Part shown: positions 16,122-24,064 of the stretch, one piece after another
Layout: each line of letters opens with the position of its first letter
How positions within the stretch are numbered: position 1 is the first letter of the stretch
Source of the DNA: Massilia alkalitolerans DSM 17462
GTDB taxonomy: Bacteria; Pseudomonadota; Gammaproteobacteria; Burkholderiales; Burkholderiaceae_D
Reading direction: 5' to 3'
Length of the DNA: 64,000 nucleotides
NCBI RefSeq assembly: GCF_000427785.1
Contig: NZ_ATYR01000030.1
Span: forward strand, 1-64,000
Notes under the pieces: model-generated
What the model was told of the DNA's origin: nothing
Databases searched by the model: none
The model's input: the letters and a program-made list of their open reading frames with translations, nothing else
Translations under genes and position numbers: made by a program

Positions 16122-18524
16122 GTGACCAAGCCTGTTACCCCGCCGTCCCAGTCGCCCGCCAGGCGTCCCCGCCGTCTCCGGATGTTCCTGTTCTTTGTCC
16201 TCGCCGCCCTGGTCGGACTGGCGGCCGCCGTTGCCATCTATGCCATGACGGTGGTCCTGCCGAACGTGCCGAAGATCGATGCGGTGCTCGATTACCAGCC
16301 CAAGATCCCGCTGCGCGTGTACACGCTCGACAAGCACCTGATCGGCGAATTCGGCGTCGAGCGGCGCGACTTCGTCACCATCGACAAGATCCCGACGCGC
16401 ATGAAGCAGGCCCTGCTCGCCATCGAGGACGCGCACTTCTACCAGCACCAGGGCATCGACTGGCGCGGCGCCATGCGCGCGGTGTACACCAACCTGCGCG
16501 GCGGCTTCGGCTCGGGCGGCGCCTCGACCATCACGATGCAGGTGGCGCGCAATTTCTTCCTCTCCAAGGAGAAGGTCCTGTCGCGCAAGATCACCGAAGT
16601 GGCGCTGGCCTACCGCATCGAGGACGCGCTCACCAAGGACCAGATCCTCGAGCTGTACATGAACCAGATCTTCCTGGGCAACCGTTCCTACGGCTTTTCC
16701 AGCGCGGCGCGCAGCTACTTCGGCAAGACCCTCGACGAGCTGACCCTGGCCGAAACCGCGATGCTGGCCGGCCTGCCGCAGAACCCCTCGCGCCACAACC
16801 CGATCGCCAACCCGAAGCGCGCGCAGCAGCGCCAGCACGTGGTGCTCGAGCGCCTGCTCAAGCTCGGCCAGATCAGCGAGCCCGAATACCGGCAGGCCCT
16901 GGCCGAACCGCTGCGCATCCGCCGCGGCGGCCAGGTCTTCGAAACCAAGGCCGACTACGTCGCCGAACTGGCGCGCCAGGCCGTCTTCGCCCAGCTCGGC
17001 GAGGGCGCCTACGAGCGCGGCATCGTGGTGACCACCACCATCCTCAAGGCCGAGCAGGACGCCGCCTACGAGTCGGTGCGCCGCAACGTGCTCGACTACG
17101 ACCAGCGCCACGGCTACCGCGGACCCGAGGCGCGAGTCAACCTGCCGCAGGACCCGCTCGAGCGCGAGGAAGCGGTCATCGAGGCCCTGCAGAAGCGCAC
17201 TCCCAGCGACGGCCTGCTGCCGGCGGTGGTGCTGGCGGCCTCGCCCCAGGCGGTGCGCGTCGAGCTGCTCAGCGGCGAGGAAGTGACGATCGAGGGCGCC
17301 GGCCTGAAGTTCGCGGCGCGCGGCCTGGCGGCGAATGCGAAGGAAACGCTGCGCATCACGCCGGGCGCCGTGGTCCGGATCAGCCAGCGCAAGGAAAAAG
17401 GCAAGGAGAGCTGGGCCATCACCCAGGTGCCGCAGGTGGCGGCCGCCTTTGTCGCCATCGACGCCGATACCGGCGCCTACCACGCGCTGGTGGGCGGCTT
17501 CGACTACAACCTGCAAAAGTTCAACCACGTGACCCAGGCCTGGCGCCAGCCGGGTTCGGCGATCAAGCCCTTCGTGTACGCGGCCGCGCTGGACAAGGGC
17601 TATTCGCCGGGCACCCGCATCCTCGACGAGCCGCTCGACATGCCGGGCGAGAACGCCGGCCAGACCTGGTCGCCGCAGAACGACGACGGCGTGTTCGACG
17701 GACCGATCACGATGCGCTACTCCCTGACGCATTCGAAGAACGTGACCACCGTGCGCCTGCAGCGCGCGCTCGGCACCGACTACACCCACGACTACCTGGG
17801 CCGCTTCGGCTTCGACCTGCCGAAGCACCCGAAGAACCTGACGCTGGCGCTGGGAACCGGCGCGGTGACGCCGCTGCAGATGGCCGGCGCCTACGCGGTG
17901 TTCGCCAACGGCGGCTACCGCGTCAAGCCTTACCTGATCGCCGAGATCCGCGACGGCAACGGCAACATCCTGCAGGAGAACAAGCCGGCCGCGCGCCAGG
18001 ACAGCGACCGCGTGCTCGATCCGCGCAATGCCTTCGTCCTGAACTCCATGCTGCGCGACGTCACCCGCTACGGCACCGGGGCCGCATCAAGCAGGCAGCT
18101 GGGACGCACCGACATCGCCGGCAAGACGGGCACCACCAGCGACGCCATCGACGGCTGGTTCGCCGGCTACGGCGGCAAGGTGGTGGCGGTGGCCTGGATG
18201 GGCTACGACGAACCGCGTTCGCTGGGCGGGCGCGAATTCGGCGCCACCCTGGCGCTGCCGATCTGGATCGACTACATGCGCGTGGCCCTGGCCAAGGTCC
18301 CGCCGCAGGAAGAACAGCTGGAGCCGGAAGGCGTGGTGCGCGAGGACGACGACTGGGTGTTCGAGGAATTCGTCGAACGGCCGGATCTGCGCGCGATCGA
18401 CATCGACCCGGGGCTCGACAATCCGCCGGTGGAGGTGGATCCGGTCACGGGCGAGCCGGTCACGCCGGCGCCGCCAACGCCCCCGCCTCCCCCTCCGCCG
18501 CCTGCGCCATCCTCGCTGTTCTGA
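16122..18524 (+). CDS. mrcA: Penicillin-binding protein 1A, bifunctional
   Basis: An 800-residue inner-membrane enzyme that polymerises and cross-links peptidoglycan. A membrane anchor spans about 20-43. The GT51 transglycosylase domain (about 60-235) contains AIEDAHFYQHQGIDWRG and STITMQVARNFFLS. The transpeptidase domain has SAIK (Ser near 479), the SKN of THSKN (near 537) and KTG in GKTGTTSDAIDGW (near 667). The C-terminus is a proline-rich tail after residue 780. The start is GTG at 16122. All catalytic motifs are intact and length is normal for betaproteobacterial PBP1A. Confidence 0.95.
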   Translation: MTKPVTPPSQSPARRPRRLRMFLFFVLAALVGLAAAVAIYAMTVVLPNVPKIDAVLDYQPKIPLRVYTLDKHLIGEFGVERRDFVTIDKIPTRMKQALLAIEDAHFYQHQGIDWRGAMRAVYTNLRGGFGSGGASTITMQVARNFFLSKEKVLSRKITEVALAYRIEDALTKDQILELYMNQIFLGNRSYGFSSAARSYFGKTLDELTLAETAMLAGLPQNPSRHNPIANPKRAQQRQHVVLERLLKLGQISEPEYRQALAEPLRIRRGGQVFETKADYVAELARQAVFAQLGEGAYERGIVVTTTILKAEQDAAYESVRRNVLDYDQRHGYRGPEARVNLPQDPLEREEAVIEALQKRTPSDGLLPAVVLAASPQAVRVELLSGEEVTIEGAGLKFAARGLAANAKETLRITPGAVVRISQRKEKGKESWAITQVPQVAAAFVAIDADTGAYHALVGGFDYNLQKFNHVTQAWRQPGSAIKPFVYAAALDKGYSPGTRILDEPLDMPGENAGQTWSPQNDDGVFDGPITMRYSLTHSKNVTTVRLQRALGTDYTHDYLGRFGFDLPKHPKNLTLALGTGAVTPLQMAGAYAVFANGGYRVKPYLIAEIRDGNGNILQENKPAARQDSDRVLDPRNAFVLNSMLRDVTRYGTGAASSRQLGRTDIAGKTGTTSDAIDGWFAGYGGKVVAVAWMGYDEPRSLGGREFGATLALPIWIDYMRVALAKVPPQEEQLEPEGVVREDDDWVFEEFVERPDLRAIDIDPGLDNPPVEVDPVTGEPVTPAPPTPPPPPPPPAPSSLF

Positions 18525-18533
18525 TGCCTTGCC

Positions 18534-19784
18534 TCATGCGCCTGCGTCGATGATCCAGTCCGACAGCTTGCCGCTGGCCTGGCGCGGCAGCGCGGCCCCG
18601 AACGAGTACGCGGCCGGACGCTCGGGCGTCGACAGGCGCTCGGCCATCCATGCGCCCAGTTCCGCGCGCAGCGCCGACGCTTCCGGGCTGCCTTCCAGCG
18701 GCGCACCCGCGCGCGGCACCACGAAGGCCTTCAGGCGCCGGCCTTCGTCGGGCCGCATGGCGCGCACGCTCGCATCTGCTACCTTCGGGTGCATGCGCAG
18801 CACGTCGGCCACGTAGCCGGGGAACACGTTGACGCCGCCGACCTGCACCGCGTGGTCGATCCGTCCCATCGGCCGGAACCGTCCCGGCGCGCTCCAGGCC
18901 AGCCGGTCCTGCAAGGCGAAGGACCGGCGCCTGTCGTCCGCGCCGCAACGCTCGAGCTGCGCCCCATCCATGCCCGCCTCCCAATACGGGAACAGGCGGT
19001 AATCCTCGTCCGGGCTGTTGCGCCAGCCGACGCCGGCCGTCTCGGAACTGCCGTAGACCTGCACCAGCCGGGCCAGGCCGGCGTCCATGACGGCGCGCGC
19101 CACCTCGTCCGGGCACGGCGCGGTCGAGCTGACGCCCGTCACGCCCGCCGGCAGCGCCCCGGCGACCGGGGCGAATGCGCGCCAGAAGTCGGGAAAGCCG
19201 ACCACCAGGTCGCCGGGCGCCAGCTGCCGGGCCACCGCGCCGGGCGAGGCGCCGCGCAGGTCGACGGTCGCGGCGGGATCCAGGCCGAGTGCGCGCGGCA
19301 GCAGGACCGTGAACAGGAAGCCGTAAATGTGGTGCGAGGGAACCAGGCCGACGATGCGGCGCGTTCCCGGGAACAGCGCGGCCAGTGCGCCGGTTTCCTG
19401 CCACAGGCTGGCCAGCGCGTGGGAACAGGCCTTGGGCGCGCCCGAGCTGCCCGATGTGCGGAAATTGATCGTCCCGCTGCCATGCTCCAGTCCGGAAGCC
19501 GCCGCCTCGAGCCAGGCGCCAAGCCGGGGGTTGGCCAGCACCCGCTCTTCGCCGATGCAGCCGATCCCGAGCACCTGCTCCATCGCGGTGGCCAGCCCCA
19601 GCAGTTCGAGCGAATCGGCGCCGAGGTCGGTCATCAAGTCCAGTTCGGGCGGCCAGGGCGGCGGGCGCCGCACAATGCCGGGCCGCATCAGCGCGAGTTC
19701 GCCGGCCAGCAGGTCGGACAGGACGCGCAGCAGGCTTGCTTGGTGCCTCCACCAACGGGGTTCGGGAACGGTATTGACAGTCAT
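18534..19784 (-). CDS. Carrier-protein/AMP-ligase fusion, candidate p-coumarate ligase for PYP
   Basis: A 416-residue protein with two parts. Residues 15-95 look like an acyl-carrier domain: DLMTDLGADSLELLG places a phosphopantetheine-type Ser at 58. Residues 105-416 are an adenylate-forming (ANL) enzyme with the P-loop TSGSSGAPK (110-118), YGSSETAG (244-251), the hinge region GRIDHAVQVGGVNVFPG (307-323) and the catalytic Lys406 in ASGKL. The usual N-terminal 100-180 residues of ANL enzymes are missing. It is divergent from the PYP homologue, whose chromophore in known systems is p-coumarate activated by a 4-coumarate ligase; I recall a ligase subfamily defined for this role. The ligase call is firm, the substrate inferred. 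Confidence 0.75.
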   Translation of the reverse strand: MTVNTVPEPRWWRHQASLLRVLSDLLAGELALMRPGIVRRPPPWPPELDLMTDLGADSLELLGLATAMEQVLGIGCIGEERVLANPRLGAWLEAAASGLEHGSGTINFRTSGSSGAPKACSHALASLWQETGALAALFPGTRRIVGLVPSHHIYGFLFTVLLPRALGLDPAATVDLRGASPGAVARQLAPGDLVVGFPDFWRAFAPVAGALPAGVTGVSSTAPCPDEVARAVMDAGLARLVQVYGSSETAGVGWRNSPDEDYRLFPYWEAGMDGAQLERCGADDRRRSFALQDRLAWSAPGRFRPMGRIDHAVQVGGVNVFPGYVADVLRMHPKVADASVRAMRPDEGRRLKAFVVPRAGAPLEGSPEASALRAELGAWMAERLSTPERPAAYSFGAALPRQASGKLSDWIIDAGA

Positions 19785-19861
19785 GACTCAGTGGATACGT
19801 AGCGAGCCGTCGATGGTGCCGACAGCCCCGAACCCTGTCAACCCTGCCGGAATTCCGAGCA

Positions 19862-19914
19862 AAAGTGTGATTCGACAACGCAAAGTGTCAAAACCCGGTC
19901 GCGCACAATTGACA
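19862..19914. promoter_or_regulatory. Divergent control region of the ligase and PYP genes
   Basis: AAAGTGT occurs at 19862-19868 and again at 19882-19888, exactly 20 bp apart (two helical turns), as expected for tandem protein sites on one DNA face. A consensus -35 TTGACA lies at 19909-19914, but no convincing -10 follows at 16-18 bp. The gap spans 19785-19982. Confidence 0.35.
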
Positions 19915-19982
19915 GAGGGGCTGGCGGCATGTCAACATCAATTTCCGCAAATCAACGAACGCGCCCGTACGCCACTCACGCC

Positions 19983-20372
19983 ATGAACGCACCCACCCTG
20001 TCGTTTTCGACCGCCGACCTGGCGTCCCAACTCGACAGCTGCTCCCCGGAACAGCTCGACCAGCTCGACTTCGGCGTGATCGGCTTCGACGCCGACACCA
20101 ATGTCCAGCGCTACAACGCCTTCGAATCGCAGGCGGCCGGCCTGTCGCCGCAGCGCGTGGTCGGTCAGCCGCTGTTCACCAACGTCGCCCCCTGCCTGAA
20201 CAACTTCATGGTGGCCCAGCGTTTCGAGGACGCCATGGAGGACGGCAGCGCGCTGGACGCCACCCTCGACTACGTCCTGACCCTGCGCATGCGTCCGGTC
20301 AAGGTGGCGCTGCGCCTGCTGGCCAGCCCGGCCAGCGGCAACCGCTACGTGCTGGTCCAGCGCCAGCGCTGA
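19983..20372 (+). CDS. pyp: Photoactive yellow protein (PYP) homologue
   Basis: A 129-residue single-domain PAS protein aligning end to end with Halorhodospira halophila PYP (125 residues) at a constant offset of +2 over the chromophore region. Y44 matches Tyr42, E48 matches Glu46 and C71 in NVAPC matches Cys69, which binds p-coumarate. T50 and R52 are replaced by A52 and L54. QLDFGVIGFD and RYNAFESQAAG parallel QLDGLAFGAI and QYNAAEGDITG. The start at 19983 fits homology and local codon bias; an upstream ATG at 19929 has a better Shine-Dalgarno (GAGGGG) but would add 18 residues with unusual codons. It heads an apparent operon with two c-di-GMP genes. Confidence 0.87.
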   Translation: MNAPTLSFSTADLASQLDSCSPEQLDQLDFGVIGFDADTNVQRYNAFESQAAGLSPQRVVGQPLFTNVAPCLNNFMVAQRFEDAMEDGSALDATLDYVLTLRMRPVKVALRLLASPASGNRYVLVQRQR

Positions 20373-20394
20373 GCCGCACGACCGAGGCGCACGC

Positions 20395-21753
20395 GTGGAC
20401 GACATCGACGAGCTGCGGGCCGAGCACGAGGCCCTGATCCAGTTCCTGTACCTGGCCCCGGTGGGCCTGGTGCAGGCCGACATCGATGGCGGCATCGTCA
20501 TGATGAACCCGATCTCGGCCCAGCTCCTGATGCCGCTCTCGCGCGACGGCGGCCTGGACAACCTGTTCACGGCGCTGCAAGACGTCGCGCCCGAGCTGCG
20601 CCACCTGTGCGCCGACTACGCCCGCCCGGCGGGCAAGATCTGCGACGGTTTGCACGTGCACCTGAACGCCGGCAGTGTTGGCAGTAGCGGCAAGAAGATC
20701 CCGCAGATCCTCGCGATCACCCTGCTCAAGCTCGACGCCCAGCGCATCATGGCGGTGATCGACGACGTCACCCTGCAGGTGCGGCGCGAGCGCCAGCTGC
20801 GCCAGAACGACGCCTGGCTCAACGCCATCCTGACCGGCATCACCGACTACGTCCTCGCCGGCCTCGATGCGAAAGGCAGCATCACCGACTGGAACCCGAG
20901 CATCGGCCGCGTCACCGGCTTCGGCCAGGAGGCGGTGGGCCAGCCCTATTCGATCTTCTACCCGTCGGACGCAATGACCTCGGAGCGCCTGCTCGACCGC
21001 CTGCGCGACGCCGAACGCGACGGCTGGAGTCTCGACGAAGGCAAGCGCGTGCGCGCAGACGGCAGCGGCTTCTGGGGTAGCCTTCTCATCGCGCCGCTGC
21101 CCGAGCGTGAGCCGCCCTGCGGCCTGGAGGCGGACGGCCCGGCCTATTGCCTGATCCTGCGCGACATCACCGACAAGCGCGAGGCCAGCGAACGGCGCCG
21201 GCGCGAAACCTTCGGCGACTACCTCACCGGGCTGGCGAACCGCCGCGCCTTCTTCGAGGCGGCCGAGCAGGAGCTGACCCGCAGCCTGACGGTGCCGCGT
21301 CCAACCGCCGTGATCGCGATCGACGCCGACCATTTCAAGGGCATCAACGACCGCTACGGCCATCCGGGCGGCGACGCCGTGCTCCAGCACCTGGCCGCGA
21401 TCCTGGGCGAGACCTTCCGCGAGGTCGACGTGGTCGCGCGCATCGGCGGCGAGGAGTTCGCGGTGCTGCTGCCGTCCACCGACCTGCCGCGAGCGGCGGT
21501 GGTGGCCGAACGCCTGCGTGCGGCCGTGGCCTCGCAAGTCGTCCACTTTGACGGACAACGCATCCGGTACACTGTCAGCCTTGGGGTGGCCAGCCTGACC
21601 GACGGCGAAGGGGGCATCGACCTGCTGCTCAAGCGCGCCGACCAGGCCCTGTACGCGGCCAAGCGCCTGGGGCGCAACCGCGTCGAACGCTGGCGCACCG
21701 AGATGGCGTCCAGCCCCGCCCACCAATCCGAAGGAGATCGCAAGCATGCATGA
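20395..21753 (+). CDS. PAS-PAS-GGEEF diguanylate cyclase
   Basis: A 452-residue cytoplasmic protein predicted to make c-di-GMP. Residues 8-135 form a sensor-like domain beginning ALIQFLYLAPVGLVQ that recurs in the next gene. A second PAS domain spans about 145-265 (AWLNAILTGITDYVLAGLD). The GGDEF domain (about 275-440) has an active GGEEF at 351-355 and an RxxD product-inhibition site (R342-D345) five residues before it. The start is GTG at 20395 with GAGGCG upstream, 22 bases after the PYP stop. It overlaps the next gene by eight bases. No transmembrane segment is seen, so the input is cytoplasmic, plausibly PYP itself. Confidence 0.92.
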   Translation: MDDIDELRAEHEALIQFLYLAPVGLVQADIDGGIVMMNPISAQLLMPLSRDGGLDNLFTALQDVAPELRHLCADYARPAGKICDGLHVHLNAGSVGSSGKKIPQILAITLLKLDAQRIMAVIDDVTLQVRRERQLRQNDAWLNAILTGITDYVLAGLDAKGSITDWNPSIGRVTGFGQEAVGQPYSIFYPSDAMTSERLLDRLRDAERDGWSLDEGKRVRADGSGFWGSLLIAPLPEREPPCGLEADGPAYCLILRDITDKREASERRRRETFGDYLTGLANRRAFFEAAEQELTRSLTVPRPTAVIAIDADHFKGINDRYGHPGGDAVLQHLAAILGETFREVDVVARIGGEEFAVLLPSTDLPRAAVVAERLRAAVASQVVHFDGQRIRYTVSLGVASLTDGEGGIDLLLKRADQALYAAKRLGRNRVERWRTEMASSPAHQSEGDRKHA

Positions 21754-23506
21754 CCCGAGCGACGCCTACGAAGCCCTGGTGCAGTTCCTGTACCGTGCGC
21801 CGATCGGGCTGGCCCAGATCGCGCCGGACGGCACGGTCGAGATGCTCAATCCCATGGCATCGAGCCTCTTGATGCCGATCGCGCGCGATACCGGCCTGGA
21901 CAACCTGTACAGCGTGCTGGCGCCGATCGCGCCCCAGCTGCCTGCCCTGGCAGCCGGATTCGGCGATTCCTCCGGCGTGATCTGCGAAGGCATGCGCGCG
22001 CCGCTGCCGCTCGAATTGACCTCGGGCAGCCCGCAAGTGCTGGCGATCAGCCTGATGAAGCTCGACACCGAGCGGCTGATGGCGGTGGTGACCGACGTCA
22101 CGGCCGAAGTGCAGCGCGAGCAGGACACCCTGGTGCGCCGGCTGCGCAACGCCGCCCGTACCGATGCGCTCACGCGCATGCCGAACCGCGAAGCGGTGCG
22201 CGAGCAGCTGCAGCACCTGGTTGAGCGGCCCCTGTCAGCGGGCGAGTTTGCCGTGTTGTTCATGAACTGCGACCGCTTCCGCCAGATCAACGACACCCTC
22301 GGCCAGGCGGCCGGCGACGAGCTGCTGGTGCAGATCGCCGACCGCATCCGCGGCGCGCTGCGCCCGCCGAGCGACCGCATCGACATCGGCAGCGTGACCG
22401 GCCAGCTGGCCGCGCGCGTGGGCGGCGACGAGTTCGTGGTGGTACTGGACGGGATGCGCGCACGCGAGGATGCCGAGCGCGTCGCCGGCCGCATTCTCGA
22501 TGCCCTGGCCCTTCCCTACCGGGTGCAGGGTCATGAAGTCGTGTGCGGCACCAGCCTGGGCCTGGCCTGGGGCGCCGAATCGGTCCACTGCGGCGCGCGC
22601 GACGCCGACGACGTGCTGCGCGACGCGGGCATCGCGATGGTCGAGGCCAAACGCGCCGGCGGCGCCCGCCACCTGGTGTTCGAAGCCTCGATGCGCGAAC
22701 GCGCCGAGCGCCGCGCCGGCATCGAGGCCGAGCTGCGCCAGGCCCTGGCCGAGGAACAGCTGTTCGTCGTCTACCAGCCGGTGGTTGGCCTGCTGCCTGA
22801 CGGCGGCACCGACCATGCGGCCGGCGTCGAGGCGCTGGTGCGCTGGCGCCATCCCGAGCGCGGCATCGTGCCGCCGATCGAATTCATCACCGTCGCCGAA
22901 GAGTGCGGCCTGATCGGCGCGGTCGGCGACTTCGTGCTGGAACGCTCGTGCCGCGATTTCATGGACTGGCAGGCACGCCTGGGCCAGGGTGCGCCGCGGC
23001 GGATCGCAGTCAACCTGTCGCGCGCCCAGCTCGGGCAGCCGGGCTGGATCGACAGCGTGCGGCGCGTGCTGCAGGTCACCGGCATCGCGCCCGAGCAGCT
23101 CCAGCTCGAGGTCACCGAAAGCCTGGCGGCGCAGGACCAGGGCATCCAGCAGCGCCTGCACGAACTGAAGGCGCTGGGCATCCAGTTGGCCCTCGACGAC
23201 TTCGGCACCGGCTACTCGTCGCTGTCCAGCCTGCACCTGCTGCCGGTGGATACGGTCAAGATCGACCGCTCCTTCGTGAGCCAGGCCGACACCAGCCACC
23301 ACCACCGGGTGCTGATCGAAGCGACCGTCAAGGTAGCCCAGAGCCTGGGCATGAAAACCGTGGCCGAAGGCATCGAGACCCAGTCCCAGGCCGACATCGT
23401 GCGCGCCCAGTGCTGCGCCAAGGGACAAGGTTACTTCTACAGCCGGCCGCTGCCTTCGGACGACTTGCTGGCATGGCTGGCCGGTCACCAGGCAATTGCT
23501 GCCTGA
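21746..23506 (+). CDS. PAS-GGDEF-EAL c-di-GMP turnover protein
   Basis: A 586-residue protein with both c-di-GMP synthesis and breakdown domains. Residues 5-120 repeat the sensor-like domain of the preceding protein (ALVQFLYRAPIGLAQ). The GGDEF domain carries intact GGDEF at 226-230 but has no RxxD inhibition site. The EAL domain has EAL at 362-364, DDFGTGYSSL and KIDRSFV, so phosphodiesterase activity looks possible. The start at 21746 has AAGGAG nine bases upstream and overlaps the previous gene, so the two are coupled. Which activity dominates cannot be told from sequence; opposite outputs from one input are possible. Confidence 0.93.
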   Translation: MHDPSDAYEALVQFLYRAPIGLAQIAPDGTVEMLNPMASSLLMPIARDTGLDNLYSVLAPIAPQLPALAAGFGDSSGVICEGMRAPLPLELTSGSPQVLAISLMKLDTERLMAVVTDVTAEVQREQDTLVRRLRNAARTDALTRMPNREAVREQLQHLVERPLSAGEFAVLFMNCDRFRQINDTLGQAAGDELLVQIADRIRGALRPPSDRIDIGSVTGQLAARVGGDEFVVVLDGMRAREDAERVAGRILDALALPYRVQGHEVVCGTSLGLAWGAESVHCGARDADDVLRDAGIAMVEAKRAGGARHLVFEASMRERAERRAGIEAELRQALAEEQLFVVYQPVVGLLPDGGTDHAAGVEALVRWRHPERGIVPPIEFITVAEECGLIGAVGDFVLERSCRDFMDWQARLGQGAPRRIAVNLSRAQLGQPGWIDSVRRVLQVTGIAPEQLQLEVTESLAAQDQGIQQRLHELKALGIQLALDDFGTGYSSLSSLHLLPVDTVKIDRSFVSQADTSHHHRVLIEATVKVAQSLGMKTVAEGIETQSQADIVRAQCCAKGQGYFYSRPLPSDDLLAWLAGHQAIAA

Positions 23507-23643
23507 ACAGCAAGGCAGGGCGCGAACTTCGTCTCACAGAATACGTACGCCCGCTCCTACATCGACTGAAGTTTTGTTCCTATTTCACGTGCACCGCACA
23601 CCTCGCATGATGGTCCGACCCAACCACATCGAGGAGAACACGA

Positions 23644-23925
23644 ATGAACAAAATCCACACCGTTCTGCTGGGCGGCGTCATGGCCCTGTCGCTGGCAGCC
23701 TGCAACACCACCGGCACCGACACCGGCTCCAGCTCCAGCTCCGACGCCAGCATGGGCACGACCGGCACCGGCAGCTCGAGCGCCTCCGGCAACGTCGGCA
23801 CCGGCACCAGCTCGGACACCACGGGCGGCTCGGGCCAGAGCGGCGCCAACACCGGCACCACCAACCCGAGCACCACCACCACCCCGCCGGCGACCAATTC
23901 ATCGACCTCGGGTACCGGCCGCTGA
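23644..23925 (+). CDS. Small Ser/Thr/Gly-rich lipoprotein
   Basis: A 93-residue exported protein. The signal peptide ends in the lipobox LSLAAC, giving Cys20 as the lipidated residue. The mature part is almost entirely Ser, Thr, Gly, Asn and Pro, likely disordered on the envelope surface. GAGGAGA precedes the ATG. No domain is recognisable. Similar low-complexity lipoproteins are frequent in this bacterial group and have no known role. It stands alone between the c-di-GMP genes and an HDOD gene. Confidence 0.75.
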   Translation: MNKIHTVLLGGVMALSLAACNTTGTDTGSSSSSDASMGTTGTGSSSASGNVGTGTSSDTTGGSGQSGANTGTTNPSTTTTPPATNSSTSGTGR

Positions 23926-24064
23926 ACGGCCCGCGCAAGCGCCGCGCACTGCTTGCGCCTTGCGCGCTCCTGCGGCCGGGCTACCTGCCCCGCAGTCCGG
24001 CTGCGGCCGCTTCGCGGTCGCACTGCCGGGCCGTCGTTCGTTCCAGCTCTCCCTTCGGTCCGCG

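Noticed and set aside
19909..19945. TTGACA as a full promoter for the PYP operon
   Set aside because: No acceptable -10 box occurs 16-18 bp downstream; only the -35 resemblance remains, so it is kept as a hint.
23644..23925. Ser/Thr-rich lipoprotein as a translated repeat without coding role
   Set aside because: A good Shine-Dalgarno, signal peptide and lipobox argue for a real small gene, so it was kept as a CDS.
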